DNA of 64,000 bases from Bdellovibrionota bacterium (GCA_963170155.1 CAUJGP010000024.1:407999-471998), one strand, 5' to 3'. Shown: positions 45,395-55,635, numbered from the stretch's first letter. The notes: generated by a model not told the origin, from the letters alone. Program-made: numbers and translations.

Positions 45395-45787
45395 TTGTTC
45401 TAGAGAATCGTCAGGTTATCTGACTTGAAATTACTTATGATCTAATTTTAAAACCCCTGCCTTTATATAGGCAGGGGTTTTTTTATGTATTTACATGAAT
45501 TCCTAGCTGGGCATGCAGATCGGTTCCGCTTTTCTTTTTGTAAGTTTAAAATATGCAAAAACAGTAATACTAGAAGTGAAGAATTACTAAAGTCTGTCTT
45601 AATATTGTTTAAAAATGCCAAAAAAAGTCATTTTGTTTAGAATAATAACATCTATTTTTTTTTGATCTCATTGCTTATATTCATTCAAAATAAGAAGTGT
45701 TTATATCGGGAGTGTTACTCCTAATTCAACATTTCTAACCAGTTTGTTAATGAAATCGATTTTTTCATTTCTAAGGAGTGTTTGTTT
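45395..45787 (+). other. Intergenic region after rpsI
   Basis: Holds the rpsI terminator, then about 300 AT-rich bases with no gene. A five-base hairpin (GGAGT-gtt-ACTCC) lies at 45709-45721. The right end is the ribosome site AAGGAG of the next gene. No clear promoter was identified. Confidence 0.4.
45454..45484 (+). terminator. rplM-rpsI operon terminator
   Basis: CCCCTGCC (45454-45461) pairs perfectly with GGCAGGGG (45470-45477) across an eight-base AT loop, followed by seven T. A classic intrinsic terminator 60 bases after rpsI. Confidence 0.93.
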
Positions 45788-48160
45788 ATGATGCGTTTTT
45801 TTATGACGATGAAATTTCAAAAAAGTAATTTAATGTCAAATATAAATAAACAAATTTCTAATGGGAAATATTCTACCCATCAATATATTTTATTTCGTTC
45901 TTTGATTTTAATGAGCATTTGTTTTTCTATTGTGAGTAGAGATCTTGCGTGGGCTCAAGTTTTTAAGATTCCGCCGCTCCCTGCAATTGATGAATCTAGT
46001 ACTAACGCTAACAGCAGTGGCAATGGAAATACTCCTCGTAATAATGCAGGTGATAATATTATCGTACGACCCCAACAACCCATAACCTCTCCGGGCATTG
46101 GCGGAGGTTTTAATCCTATTTTACCATGGCAGCCAGGAAGGCCAGGTTTTCCTGGGAGTGGAATCAATCTTAATTATACTTGTCCTTTGATTGATCAAGA
46201 GGGAACAGGAGATTTAATTGCTAGCTTAGATGTTTTAGCGAAGGCTATCCCTCAGACTTCGAGCTGTAGAGAAGAAGCGAATTATGACGAGTTGGCTAAA
46301 AAACAACTCGAAATGAGGAAGTCTGCGAATGAGATTAAGAGTTTTTGGGATAACTTTGACCAATTATGGACTAAAGTTGAAGGAAAAACCAATGAAGAAT
46401 ATATCCAACAAATCAATGGCTTTGGTAAGCAAGTCTCCAGCTTGATGGAAAATGTAAAGTATATCTCAGAATCCTTAGGAAGAAATGAACTTCTTAACTC
46501 TAATTGTGGCAAGGAAATGTTTTCGAAAGGGAAAACTCTAAATGCTTTGAGTGATTTAATAACTCAATTAAATCCATACGCTGTTTTTGCCATCAGTGCT
46601 GGAGTTGATATATCAGTCATAGGGCCTATTATTGCGGGTTTTTCGGGGTTATCAAGTTTAGTGAAGACAGTATCAAATATGAATAAAAATAATTTATTTG
46701 ATATGAATCAAAGCGAAAATCGTTTAACAGTTTTAAAAGCAACATGTGAATACATGCGGATTGATAAAAAACTGCGTTACGTTTTGTTATCTTATACGGG
46801 TAATGGGACGAACGTTAATAAATTGAATCAATTAAACGAGGTTCTAAACACTAAGAACGATGCTATCAATCAGCTTAAGAAAAATTTCTTTAATCAAAAG
46901 GGAGGCGAGGATCTATCACAGATCTTAAAAGTTAGAAAAGAATTTTATGGAAACATCAATATGGTAAGGGAGCAATTGAAAAAAGATTGGTTAGCTTACG
47001 AAGAGGTTGAGAGCTATGTCCGTGAGAATGTTAAAGATGAAAATGGATTTTGTCATTTGGGAAGAGCCCTTTTTAATAGAAAGAAAAGAAATCAATTTCC
47101 TTACAATATAGATTCCAATATTGAAGCTTTTGAAAAAATTGTTGATTCAGCAGAAGAAGATATTAGTTATGCTGCTGCCAAAGCACAATTTCTTGCTAGC
47201 AAGAATGAATTGACGGAGAATTCTTTTAGTGTGAGCACGGAAACGACTATCAGAAATTTTCCCGTCTACAATAGAGTTCCTTCTTGTGGAGTGGAAACTC
47301 AAAATCTTATTCAACACACCAAGATTTTTTTACAGGCACTGGAAACACAAGTTTTAAAATCTGAAAAATCTTTTGAGCAAACGCTCCGAAAATACCCCAT
47401 ATACCGTGATTGGTATACTCAAGATGTTGTATTGAGTCAGGAGCGAGATCAACTTCAAAGAACTGTTCAGGTTATCACAAGGACATCGGCGAGTATGACA
47501 CCCGCTGGTCAAACAGAAGTGATTCAGAGGCTTGATGATTTAAGACACTCTTTGTTTGGTACGAATGAAAGTTTCCCATTAAATAACCTCGTTTTTAAGG
47601 TCTTTGGATTTGAAATTCTGAATGTTAAAAACCAATCTCCTTTTGGCGGTTGGTTTGAGCACACAGACAGACTTCAGGCAGAAGCGGCGAGTGTTTTTAT
47701 CAAATCAATGGAGAATTTATCGTTAGAGATCAAAGATCGAGTCGAGCAACATAGAAAAAAACAAAATATAACAGCAAGATGGGTTGATAAAATAAATTCC
47801 AAGAAACCATTTGATTTGGCTCAGGGCATTTCTGCTAAATTATACCCTCGAGATCATGAGAAAAAAATTATATGTGGTAAATTGGAAGAGGTATTTTTAA
47901 ATTGGCAAAAAATAAGAGCTCATATTGATGCTATGAAAAATGCTTGTTCTTTTATTCAAGACTCTGTCAATGCAAGCACAGGACAAGGTGTTACTAATTA
48001 TTGTGCTGTCCCATCGACTAATAAAGAATCATTTAAAACCTTAAGTCGCATTCAGAAGATCGAGAATGATTTAGGATTATTATATATTCCTCAAAGTGCC
48101 AATATTGTTGTAAAAAAGATGAAAGAATTAAGTTGTACATTCGTATCGACAGATTTTTAG
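45788..48160 (+). CDS. Large exported helical protein of unknown function
   Basis: 790 residues from ATG 45788, nine bases after AAGGAG; a TTG at 45782 is less likely. The signal peptide is long (hydrophobic core around residues 38-55, cleavage near LAWAQ). Then comes a Pro/Gly/Asn-rich stretch (residues 60-125). The rest is helical and charged, consistent with coiled coils, with a hydrophobic stretch near 270-305 and scattered Cys. No known domain was recognised. It stands alone between two terminated units. Confidence 0.6.
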   Translation: MMRFFMTMKFQKSNLMSNINKQISNGKYSTHQYILFRSLILMSICFSIVSRDLAWAQVFKIPPLPAIDESSTNANSSGNGNTPRNNAGDNIIVRPQQPITSPGIGGGFNPILPWQPGRPGFPGSGINLNYTCPLIDQEGTGDLIASLDVLAKAIPQTSSCREEANYDELAKKQLEMRKSANEIKSFWDNFDQLWTKVEGKTNEEYIQQINGFGKQVSSLMENVKYISESLGRNELLNSNCGKEMFSKGKTLNALSDLITQLNPYAVFAISAGVDISVIGPIIAGFSGLSSLVKTVSNMNKNNLFDMNQSENRLTVLKATCEYMRIDKKLRYVLLSYTGNGTNVNKLNQLNEVLNTKNDAINQLKKNFFNQKGGEDLSQILKVRKEFYGNINMVREQLKKDWLAYEEVESYVRENVKDENGFCHLGRALFNRKKRNQFPYNIDSNIEAFEKIVDSAEEDISYAAAKAQFLASKNELTENSFSVSTETTIRNFPVYNRVPSCGVETQNLIQHTKIFLQALETQVLKSEKSFEQTLRKYPIYRDWYTQDVVLSQERDQLQRTVQVITRTSASMTPAGQTEVIQRLDDLRHSLFGTNESFPLNNLVFKVFGFEILNVKNQSPFGGWFEHTDRLQAEAASVFIKSMENLSLEIKDRVEQHRKKQNITARWVDKINSKKPFDLAQGISAKLYPRDHEKKIICGKLEEVFLNWQKIRAHIDAMKNACSFIQDSVNASTGQGVTNYCAVPSTNKESFKTLSRIQKIENDLGLLYIPQSANIVVKKMKELSCTFVSTDF

Positions 48161-48188
48161 TAGAGTAGGAATTATTTATTTTTATTCT

Positions 48189-49205
48189 CTATTCATCTAA
48201 AATATAGTTAAGAGGGTTAATGGGAACGTTGTTTAAGCGAACTTCATAATGGCAGTGAGGCCCTGTGGATCGGCCTGTACTGCCAACAGCGGAAATAACA
48301 TCCCAGCGATTCACCTTTTGTCCTACTTGGACATAAATTTGCGAGTTGTGGCCAAAGCGGGTCATGATTCCATAGCCGTGGTCAATAGTAACTAAATTTC
48401 CATAGTTTTCATCAAAGGCGGCATAAGTAACCACTCCATCAGCAGGAGCGTAAACGGGAGTGCCAGGTGCCGCTGCAATGTCAATTCCATTATGCATAGC
48501 CGGCTTACCTGAGAAAGGTGAAACGCGGTAACCGAATTTAGAAGTAATCCAACCGCGTGTGGGTTTGATGCTGGGAGTAGAGTTTAACAAGCTTTGGCGT
48601 TCAGACAGATTTTCCCAAAGCTCGATAACGCTTTGTTCGCGAAGCTGTGATTCTTTGACAGCACGATCAATTCTAATAGCCAGGGTAGTGTATTCTTTTG
48701 AATTTTCAATGGACAGTTCTCCTTGAGTTTCATCGAGAGGGACCCCGCCTTCGTTGAAATCTAAAGCTTCATTAGTGTGAACTTGAGGTGAATCTTGATT
48801 GAGTGCGATATAATGAGAGTCTTGTTGGACATCGATGTTTTGTCCTGGTTTTGGTTCGACTCCAACAGTGAGCTTTAATCCTCGATTTTCACTTTCTACG
48901 TTGGTAATTAATTTTAATTTACTTGAAAATGTTCTGACTCTTTCTAGAGCACTCTCAAGAGCAGTTACTTTTGTTTCGACTAATTGAAATTGTTTTTTAA
49001 GTTGAATATTTTCAATTTTTAACTTTTTAGATTCTCTTGATTCAAGTAACAGCCCGAAGTAGTCCAGAGAGAAAGCTAGTATTACGACGGTTGCTAGGAG
49101 AGCTATGGCTATGCTGATTTTTATCCATTGCGTAGGCAAAACAATTTTTTTTGTTGCCTTCCTTTCGTCTCCAACGATAAAAAACGTGATTTGCTTAGCT
49201 TCCAA
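48189..49205 (-). CDS. Membrane-anchored M23 (LytM) endopeptidase
   Basis: 338 residues: a cytoplasmic basic start, one membrane helix (30-48), a coiled coil (55-100), an acidic linker, and a C-terminal M23 domain. Zinc ligands His238, Asp242 and His319 and catalytic His286 and His317 are all present (HNGIDIA, RFGHNS, GPHCHYE), so it should be an active peptidoglycan endopeptidase. The start is TTG with AGAGG five bases upstream. It lies 13 bases after the phosphatase gene, probably one unit. Confidence 0.9.
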   Translation of the reverse strand: MEAKQITFFIVGDERKATKKIVLPTQWIKISIAIALLATVVILAFSLDYFGLLLESRESKKLKIENIQLKKQFQLVETKVTALESALERVRTFSSKLKLITNVESENRGLKLTVGVEPKPGQNIDVQQDSHYIALNQDSPQVHTNEALDFNEGGVPLDETQGELSIENSKEYTTLAIRIDRAVKESQLREQSVIELWENLSERQSLLNSTPSIKPTRGWITSKFGYRVSPFSGKPAMHNGIDIAAAPGTPVYAPADGVVTYAAFDENYGNLVTIDHGYGIMTRFGHNSQIYVQVGQKVNRWDVISAVGSTGRSTGPHCHYEVRLNNVPINPLNYILDE

Positions 49206-49218
49206 ACGATCCTCTATA

Positions 49219-49941
49219 TCAATCTGTAATTTTAATAATGAGTGTTGTTATATTGTCATCGCCACCATTTTTTTTGGCTTCTTCAATAAGAATATCTGGT
49301 GTCATTTCGATGGGGGATTTCGAAATAATTTCGCAAATCCTTTTATCACTGACGAGTCCATGAAGGCCATCAGAGCAAAATAGATAAATTTCGCCGGCCA
49401 AAACAGGTCGTTCAATGATGTCGCAAGCAACATCTCTTTCAAAGCCAACACTTCTTGTGATAACGTTCTTAGCGACCATTTTATTTGCTTGTTCAGGAGT
49501 GAGTATTCCAGCTCTGATTTGTTCATTAATCAGAGAATGATCTTCCGTTAGTTGCCACATTAAATTTCCACGAATAAGGTAGCATCGAGAATCACCGACA
49601 TTAGCAACATGAAGAATATTTTTAAAAAAATGAGACATGACGAGTGTCGTTCCCATTCCCTTCAGTGTGGGGTTTTCCTTGGCATGCTCAAAGATTCTGG
49701 AGCTTGCTTCTCCATAAGCAAAGCGAAGAAGTTCTCGAGGGCTGAGGTGCTGATTGACGGGATTAGAAAAAACGTCTTTAATGGATGTACAAGCTAAAGC
49801 TGATGCCACTTCTCCACCTTTATGGCCACCCATGCCGTCAGCAACAGCAAATAAGTTTAAAGACTTTTCGTAGAGAAAAGCATCTTGATTGTTATCCCTC
49901 TTTAATCCAGGGTCTGTTTTTACCCAACCTGTCGCTTGCAT
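49219..49941 (-). CDS. PP2C-type Ser/Thr phosphatase
   Basis: A 240-residue bacterial PP2C (Stp/PrpC type) that removes phosphate from Ser/Thr, usually opposing a Hanks-type kinase. All metal-binding motifs are present: KRDNNQDAF, VADGMGGHKGG, GMGTTLV, NVGDSRCYLI, CSDGLHGL and GGDDNITTLI. No kinase gene is adjacent. It shares a transcript with the M23 endopeptidase. Confidence 0.93.
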   Translation of the reverse strand: MQATGWVKTDPGLKRDNNQDAFLYEKSLNLFAVADGMGGHKGGEVASALACTSIKDVFSNPVNQHLSPRELLRFAYGEASSRIFEHAKENPTLKGMGTTLVMSHFFKNILHVANVGDSRCYLIRGNLMWQLTEDHSLINEQIRAGILTPEQANKMVAKNVITRSVGFERDVACDIIERPVLAGEIYLFCSDGLHGLVSDKRICEIISKSPIEMTPDILIEEAKKNGGDDNITTLIIKITD

Positions 49942-50138
49942 AAGTTTATTCTAGTTCTCGTTTTGAATCATTCCAACTAACAATTTATCTTCTCGTAAAA
50001 GGGCTAGTGCGCTCTATCTTCTTAATTTTAAGGAGTAAACGAGAGCTATGCTTTAGTCCATATTATTGATTTTATCGATGGGTTGGCATTAGAAAATTGA
50101 GAAGACATTTTTATAGAATAGTTGGACTTTAGTTTATA

Positions 50139-50155
50139 CTCGTCGGTCCGATGAG
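50139..50155 (+). promoter_or_regulatory. Palindrome at the ribosome site of the TonB-like gene
   Basis: CTCGTCGG (50139-50146) and CCGATGAG (50148-50155) pair over 8 positions (one G-T) around a single T, ending five bases before the ATG at 50161. It either operates as DNA (operator) or hides the initiation region in RNA. Confidence 0.35.
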
Positions 50156-50160
50156 AAAGT

Positions 50161-51057
50161 ATGAGCTTTCGCCTTTCGTTAAAAGCAATTCCAAAATTTC
50201 TGATTTTATCTATTCTGTTTCATGGAATAGCGATGATCGTGAGTGTTTGGATAAAAGAAATTAATACAGCTTCATCGAGCCAATCAAAAAAAGAGACAGT
50301 TAGTATTGAAATCGTAGATGTGGATAAGTCTGTCGCAGATAAGTTAAAAAAAAATCGTAATTTGTTAAAAAATAAAAGAATCGTAGATCAAGATAAAATT
50401 AATAACGAAATAGATCCAAAAACGGATTTATTAAGCTCTCATAATCAGAGAGTACTTAAAGAAACAGTGGCCAAGAATCATGGCCGCTTTCAAAATAAAA
50501 AACAACAGCAAGAAAGTAAAGAGAGAGTTGACTTACAAAAATCAATCAATCCGTCAGCACCTTTGCCAAAAGATTTATTTGGGACTTACAAAAGTTCTTT
50601 AGCGAAAACATTGGAAAAACAACAAAAAAATGAATTTCAGCAAAAACAAGAGGGAGATGAAACTTCGCGTTCACGAGATTATCTCCCAGACAAATCTGAA
50701 GGTTTGGAAACACTTTTAAGCACAAGAGAGTTTGTTTATTATTCCTATTATACACGTATTCGCAATCAATTGAGTGAGTATTGGGAACCTAAAATTAAGC
50801 AAAAGGTTTTAAAATTGTTTAAGCAAGGGCGCCGATTGGCTTCTACAGAGGACCACATTACTAAGTTGCAAATTGTTTTAGATGCAAAGGGTCTTTTGGT
50901 GAAAGTTCAAATTTTGGGAGCATCAGGAGTGCAAGATTTAGATGAGGTAGCAATAGAAGCATTTAGGGCTGCAGCACCGTTTCCTAATCCTCCGAAGGGA
51001 ATTATTGAATCTGATGGAACAGTCAAAATTGAATGGGATTTTGTCGTTGAGACGTGA
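50161..51057 (+). CDS. TonB-like protein (C-terminal TonB domain)
   Basis: 298 residues with one membrane helix (13-32), a charged Lys/Gln-rich linker across the periplasm, and a C-terminal TonB-type domain (KLQIVLDAKGLLVKVQILGASG, LDEVAIEAFRAAAPFPNPP). TonB proteins pass energy from the inner membrane to outer membrane transporters; longer-linker relatives occur in motility and secretion machines. No exbB/exbD genes are adjacent. The initiation region is unusual, with a palindrome in place of a good ribosome site. Confidence 0.8.
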   Translation: MSFRLSLKAIPKFLILSILFHGIAMIVSVWIKEINTASSSQSKKETVSIEIVDVDKSVADKLKKNRNLLKNKRIVDQDKINNEIDPKTDLLSSHNQRVLKETVAKNHGRFQNKKQQQESKERVDLQKSINPSAPLPKDLFGTYKSSLAKTLEKQQKNEFQQKQEGDETSRSRDYLPDKSEGLETLLSTREFVYYSYYTRIRNQLSEYWEPKIKQKVLKLFKQGRRLASTEDHITKLQIVLDAKGLLVKVQILGASGVQDLDEVAIEAFRAAAPFPNPPKGIIESDGTVKIEWDFVVET

Positions 51058-51384
51058 TCGCTGAGTTTTCTTTAATCGCGCAGAGTCCACGCAATTATTT
51101 AATGCCAAGCATTGTATCCGTGGAGAGTATAAAATCCTTACTTGTGGGTGTTATCTTTATGAATTTAGGACAGATCGCATGGATTTCATATTAAATTCTG
51201 ATTTGCAAAGTTCAATGAAGAATAAAATTAAAAACTATTGAATCTCAATAATAGTATTTTTTCTGGACGCTACTTTAAGTCTTCATGTAGTATTTAAAAA
51301 ATATAGGGATGTTGTATGATATCAATTATTAATACGATTAACCTAAAAAGAAATTAGCTTTATTTTTTATCTCGAAGGTGTTTC
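51058..51384. other. Intergenic region
   Basis: 327 AT-rich bases between two plus-strand genes. No gene, hairpin or convincing promoter was seen, apart from the GAAGG ribosome site of the next gene at its right end. Confidence 0.4.
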
Positions 51385-52104
51385 TTGCCAAGTGTTTTAA
51401 TAGTGCTCAGTTTTTTGGGTTTGATTTCATGCTCATCTACACGTTGGCAAACGGCCAGCCGGGCGAGTGCCCAGATTGCTCCTTTACCTGAAGAACTTAG
51501 CGAATCTATTTATCAAATTTATACCGCTCGCGCTTTTTCTTGGCGAGGGTATTTTGCGACCCATCCATGGGTTGCATGGAAGCGCAAAGAAGAGAAAGAA
51601 TATACAGTTGCTCAAGTTATGTCTTGGGGACTTCGGCGCGAAGGTTCTGCGCTGAGTATTCAAACAGATATCCCGGATCGTCATTGGTTTGGTAATAAAC
51701 CAGAATTGATTTTTGAGGCTCGTGGCGATCAGGCGGATCAGATGATTGATCGGCTTTTAACTTTAACACAAGATTATCCTTATAAAGGGACGTACACTTT
51801 ATGGCCCGGGCCCAATAGTAATACATTTGTTGAGCATGTCATTCGTTACACTCCGGGCATAACGGTGGAATTACCCCCTCACGCCATTGGAAAAGATTAT
51901 TTAACAAACTCTCATCTTTTTGCTCGGAGTCCGAGTGGGTCTGGAATTCAGTTTTCATTATTTGGTGTTTTAGGTTTTACGGTGGGTGCTGCGGAGGGTA
52001 TTGAAGTGAATATTCTTAGCATGACTTTTGGGGTAGATATTTTGCGCCCCGCTTTGAAGCTTCCTTTTTATGGGCGTTTAGGGATGGACGATAAACCTCT
52101 CTAA
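51385..52104 (+). CDS. DUF3750 family lipoprotein
   Basis: 239 residues. The lipobox lies at LISC (residues 13-16), giving a lipoprotein. The DUF3750 family core follows: WRGYFATHPWVAWK, then TLWPGPNSNTFVEHVIRY and LPPHAIGKDYL. The function of this family is unknown. The start is TTG 51385, six bases after GAAGG. It converges with a nucleotidyltransferase gene. Confidence 0.82.
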   Translation: MPSVLIVLSFLGLISCSSTRWQTASRASAQIAPLPEELSESIYQIYTARAFSWRGYFATHPWVAWKRKEEKEYTVAQVMSWGLRREGSALSIQTDIPDRHWFGNKPELIFEARGDQADQMIDRLLTLTQDYPYKGTYTLWPGPNSNTFVEHVIRYTPGITVELPPHAIGKDYLTNSHLFARSPSGSGIQFSLFGVLGFTVGAAEGIEVNILSMTFGVDILRPALKLPFYGRLGMDDKPL

Positions 52105-52114
52105 ATTGTAATTT

Positions 52115-52888
52115 TTATTTTTTATCAGAATACTGATTCATAGTGGCTATTAACGGCTTTTCCGTTACTGAGTGATTGAGCGATCGTGTGAGATCTGTAA
52201 AATAGAAAAGCGATTCTTCGCATACTCGACCTTCTAAGCGTTTCCAAAAATGATCGTTTGAACTTTCAAGTAGAGCTTTAAATAATTTTTCACCGATATT
52301 TTTATGGAATAAAATTAAACCCCATGCAGAAAATGTTTCGAGTGCATTTTTATCAGAATTTGAAGTTAAAGGTTTCTCTACAATCTCAAAAAAAAGAGGT
52401 TGCGGGGAAGTTTGAATGAGGCCCCAGGTACTTCCATCCTGAACGGGGAAAGTAAAAAAAACGACATCTTTGCGAGGAGAACAATTGATGTAGGGCTCTA
52501 GTTTTGTAAGGTTCAGTAGGGGAGCGTAGTCTGCATCGGGGAGTAGCAATAAATTCCAATCAGACCAATAGGGTTGGCTTTTTAAAACAGAGTCTGGCCA
52601 CTCCAAAGAAGGTTCAATGAGCTGGAGTTCTAAAGAAAAATCATTATTTTTTAATGAGAGTGATTGAATGTAATGATTGAGCTCAACTTTATCTTTTCGC
52701 GAAATAATATGAAAGGGAGCTTGAAGCGATTGATGTCGATTGATTGCTTCCCATAAAAGAGGCTGTCCTGTTTGAGGGTGAGGTAATAATTCTTTTGCAG
52801 GAAGAGATCCCATTCGAGTTCCATAACCGGCTGCGGGAACAATAATTTTTAAAAAATTATTTATAGGTATTTGGTTCTGTTTTCTCAT
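52115..52888 (-). CDS. Sugar nucleotidyltransferase (GalU/RmlA-like)
   Basis: 257 residues with the N-terminal nucleotide-binding loop of the family: VPAAGYGTRMGSLPAKELLP. LLLPDADYAP is the likely metal-binding segment. Such enzymes activate sugar phosphates to NDP-sugars for surface polysaccharides or cell-wall precursors. It is shorter than GalU and its substrate cannot be assigned. It is divergent from a GT2 glycosyltransferase, a likely partner in polysaccharide synthesis. Confidence 0.82.
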   Translation of the reverse strand: MRKQNQIPINNFLKIIVPAAGYGTRMGSLPAKELLPHPQTGQPLLWEAINRHQSLQAPFHIISRKDKVELNHYIQSLSLKNNDFSLELQLIEPSLEWPDSVLKSQPYWSDWNLLLLPDADYAPLLNLTKLEPYINCSPRKDVVFFTFPVQDGSTWGLIQTSPQPLFFEIVEKPLTSNSDKNALETFSAWGLILFHKNIGEKLFKALLESSNDHFWKRLEGRVCEESLFYFTDLTRSLNHSVTEKPLIATMNQYSDKK

Positions 52889-53014
52889 ATTTGAAATATT
52901 TTTTAATTTGCAGTGAATCTTGAATTAGCCAAAGAGTTAAATAGAATTACAATGGATTGCAACATTTTTGTGTGAAGTTTGCCTTCTTGTAACGAAGTGT
53001 ATATTTTATCGCTT

Positions 53015-53908
53015 ATGTCAGTGATCCCCGTCGTGTTGAGTTACAATCATCCAGAACTAACAGCAAAAGCAATTGGCTCTGTGAGTGCTCAAAGAATGCG
53101 TATCAAAGAAACCATGCCTTTACCTCTTGTTTTGGTTCATAACGGCAGTGATAAGAGGCATGTCGCGGCCTTGCAGTTGAAATTTCCAGAGGTAGACCAT
53201 CTTATTTTAAATTCAAATAAAGGTTTTTCAGGTGGAGCTAATGAAGGCATTCGATATGCCCTTGAGAATTACGATCAACAGTCTTCGTGGGTTTTATTTT
53301 TAACGAATGATTGCGAGTTAGAATCCTGGCCTGAATTACCCTCTAATTATCCGCCCTCTTTTTTAGCTCCTTGGATTTGGGCCAGAAAAACCAACCGCAT
53401 AGATTCTATTGGCGGTAAATTAAATTTGATCACGGGGGTTCCTTCTCATCTTAAGAGCGAAGAGGATTTTTATAAACTTATTGAAAAAGCATCTAAGAAT
53501 GAGGCTCCGTATATTCCAGGGTCTGCCTTTTTAATTCATCGCGCTGCTTTTTACCAGCTCAAAGGTTTTAATGAAGTCTTTGGAACTTATTGGGAAGATA
53601 TCGATTTTTCGCTGAGGGCTCTTAAGTTGGGAGTTCCAATGAGAATTCTTTCTTCGTTTCAGGTACGACATAAGATCGGAAAAACATGTCATAAAAACTC
53701 CTACTATACAACTTATCTTTACCAAAGAAATCGTCATTGGGTGAGCCGAAATTATGTTAAAGGTTCTTTATCTCGATTGCAGTTGGAGGCTTATTTGTGG
53801 AGTTCTTGGATCAAATTAAGTTGGCGTTTGTTTTTAGCCCGACGGTATTTTGATTTATTAAGATTAATGAGAGGGATTTTTGAAAAAAACCCTCTTTATG
53901 GTAAATGA
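53015..53908 (+). CDS. GT2-family glycosyltransferase
   Basis: About 297 residues from ATG 53015; a TTG at 52979 would add 12. The GT-A fold is seen in VVLSYNHPELTAKAIGSV, NSNKGFSGGANEGI, the acidic metal site TNDCE, and WEDIDFSLRALKLG, the usual acceptor-side motif of rhamnosyl or related transferases. It is cytoplasmic or peripherally membrane bound and probably builds a surface glycan. Confidence 0.88.
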   Translation: MSVIPVVLSYNHPELTAKAIGSVSAQRMRIKETMPLPLVLVHNGSDKRHVAALQLKFPEVDHLILNSNKGFSGGANEGIRYALENYDQQSSWVLFLTNDCELESWPELPSNYPPSFLAPWIWARKTNRIDSIGGKLNLITGVPSHLKSEEDFYKLIEKASKNEAPYIPGSAFLIHRAAFYQLKGFNEVFGTYWEDIDFSLRALKLGVPMRILSSFQVRHKIGKTCHKNSYYTTYLYQRNRHWVSRNYVKGSLSRLQLEAYLWSSWIKLSWRLFLARRYFDLLRLMRGIFEKNPLYGK

Positions 53909-53974
53909 TATTTGTGAAGTCATGAGTTAGTGATACCAAGAGGACATCATTGTAGTAATGATAAATGGGCGGTA

Positions 53975-55198
53975 TTAGTTTAATGTTCGAGATTTTTCCC
54001 ATCGCCAAACGGCGGCAAAAGCAATGAGTCCGAATACTCCGGCAAGATAATAAGGCGATCCAGGCATATAAATAGTGCCATCCTTCATAGATGTAACCGC
54101 AAAAATGTTAGTCATCAAGAGGGGGTTTATGACAGCTGCCAGGCTTGTTAAGCTCATGAGAGCGCCTTGTAATTCACCTTGTTTATCAGGTGGAATTTCA
54201 CGAGCAATCAAAGATTGTAATGCTGGGTGAGCTGCCCAAAATACAGATGAAATTGCTAACACGACATAAACCATAATGCCTGTCGTGGCTAAGCCAAAAC
54301 TTGCAAACCCAAGAGCTTCTCCCAGAGCACCCCACAGACCCACCTTGCGTTCGCCAAACATTTTTACGGCAGGACCAGTGAGACCACCTTGTGCGAGAGC
54401 GCTAAAGAGCCCAACAGCAGCTAAAGAAATTCCAACTTCAGAGGCTGTCCAACCATAGCGAGCTTCTGTATAAATAGCCCAAATGGATGGGTGCGTCTGT
54501 CCTGCCATTTGTAAAAAAATATGTGCGATGACTAATAAAGAAATAGAGGGCATTGAAGTAAGAACTTTGAGAGAGTGGAAAGGATTTAATTCCCTGATAG
54601 TAAAATTACGACGAAGAGACTGTGGAAGCGACTCGGGTAGAACAAACCAGCCAAAAAAGAAATTGGCTAGGTTCAGTGCTGCTGAAATTAAGAAGGGGTA
54701 CATCAATCCTTGCGAAGCAACGAGTCCCCCAACGGCGGGTCCGAGAATAAATCCTAGACCAAAGCCAGCACCCATTAATCCAAAGTTCTTGGCTCTATTT
54801 GAATCATCACTGATATCTGCCAAATAAGCTGTTGCTACCGTGTAACTAGCACCACTGATGCCGGAGATGATGCGTCCTAGAAAAAGAAGTCCCAAGTTCG
54901 GAGCCATGGCCATAAAAACATAGTCCACGCCTGTTCCAAAGAGAGAGAGCAAAAGGACAGGGCGTCGACCATATTTGTCAGAGAGTCGACCCAGAACAGG
55001 TGCAAATAAAAATTGTAATAGGGCATAAACAGCAATGAAATAACCGTACATTGTTGCAACATTAGCTTCGCCAGCAACAAACTTGCGAATGACGTCGGGG
55101 AGTACAGGCATGACAATACCAAATCCCATTGCTTCAATAACAAGAGTGATAAATATGAATGTTGCGCTCGTTTTGGTGGCTTGTGAGGAGGAGTTCAT
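53975..55198 (-). CDS. MFS drug exporter (TetA-like)
   Basis: 407 residues with twelve membrane helices. The MFS A motif is GRLSDKYGRRPVLLLS after helix 2, and helix 5 contains GFGLGFILGPAVGG, the antiporter motif C. This is the arrangement of the Tet/multidrug DHA1 family. ATG 55198 gives a standard N-terminus; the frame runs back to 55279, but the extra residues do not look like part of the family. The substrate is unknown, and drug resistance should not be assumed. Confidence 0.87.
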   Translation of the reverse strand: MNSSSQATKTSATFIFITLVIEAMGFGIVMPVLPDVIRKFVAGEANVATMYGYFIAVYALLQFLFAPVLGRLSDKYGRRPVLLLSLFGTGVDYVFMAMAPNLGLLFLGRIISGISGASYTVATAYLADISDDSNRAKNFGLMGAGFGLGFILGPAVGGLVASQGLMYPFLISAALNLANFFFGWFVLPESLPQSLRRNFTIRELNPFHSLKVLTSMPSISLLVIAHIFLQMAGQTHPSIWAIYTEARYGWTASEVGISLAAVGLFSALAQGGLTGPAVKMFGERKVGLWGALGEALGFASFGLATTGIMVYVVLAISSVFWAAHPALQSLIAREIPPDKQGELQGALMSLTSLAAVINPLLMTNIFAVTSMKDGTIYMPGSPYYLAGVFGLIAFAAVWRWEKSRTLN

Positions 55199-55338
55199 CT
55201 CATCAGTATAGAAGAAGTTATTAAAGAGTCTATTGCAAAGAGGTCTAGAGATTATCATTCTGATAGAATGAACTACCATAACAAAATTATTTTTAATTAT
55301 AACAACAAGCTAGACTTACTGACGATAACAAGTCTCTT

Positions 55339-55635
55339 TTATTCCAAAATAATTTTACAAGCAGTGAGGGCTTTTTTATTGTTTGTATCCCTAATGAACC
55401 AGCATTTTTCAGAGTAATCCATTTCATAAGCATCTGTGGGCTGGATCCCGGCGTTTTCTGTCCACTCCATATTTTCAGGAGAGGGAGACATCCTTAAAAC
55501 TTCTTCATCAATAATCCGCAGCAATCTCTTTTCCACCAAAGGTAGAGAGTTGGGTGAAAAGGCAATGGAATAGTGTAGATTGGCTACAGATATGAGTGTT
55601 AATAGATAAACCCTCTTTTTTACCACTAAAGACAT
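55339..55635 (-). CDS. Small secreted protein
   Basis: 98 residues from ATG 55635, which has GGGAG five bases upstream; the frame extends to 55755. A signal peptide (VYLLTLISVANLHYSIA) is followed by a small acidic domain with two cysteines (YSEKCWFIRD, TACKIILE). Not recognised. Confidence 0.5.
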   Translation of the reverse strand: MSLVVKKRVYLLTLISVANLHYSIAFSPNSLPLVEKRLLRIIDEEVLRMSPSPENMEWTENAGIQPTDAYEMDYSEKCWFIRDTNNKKALTACKIILE

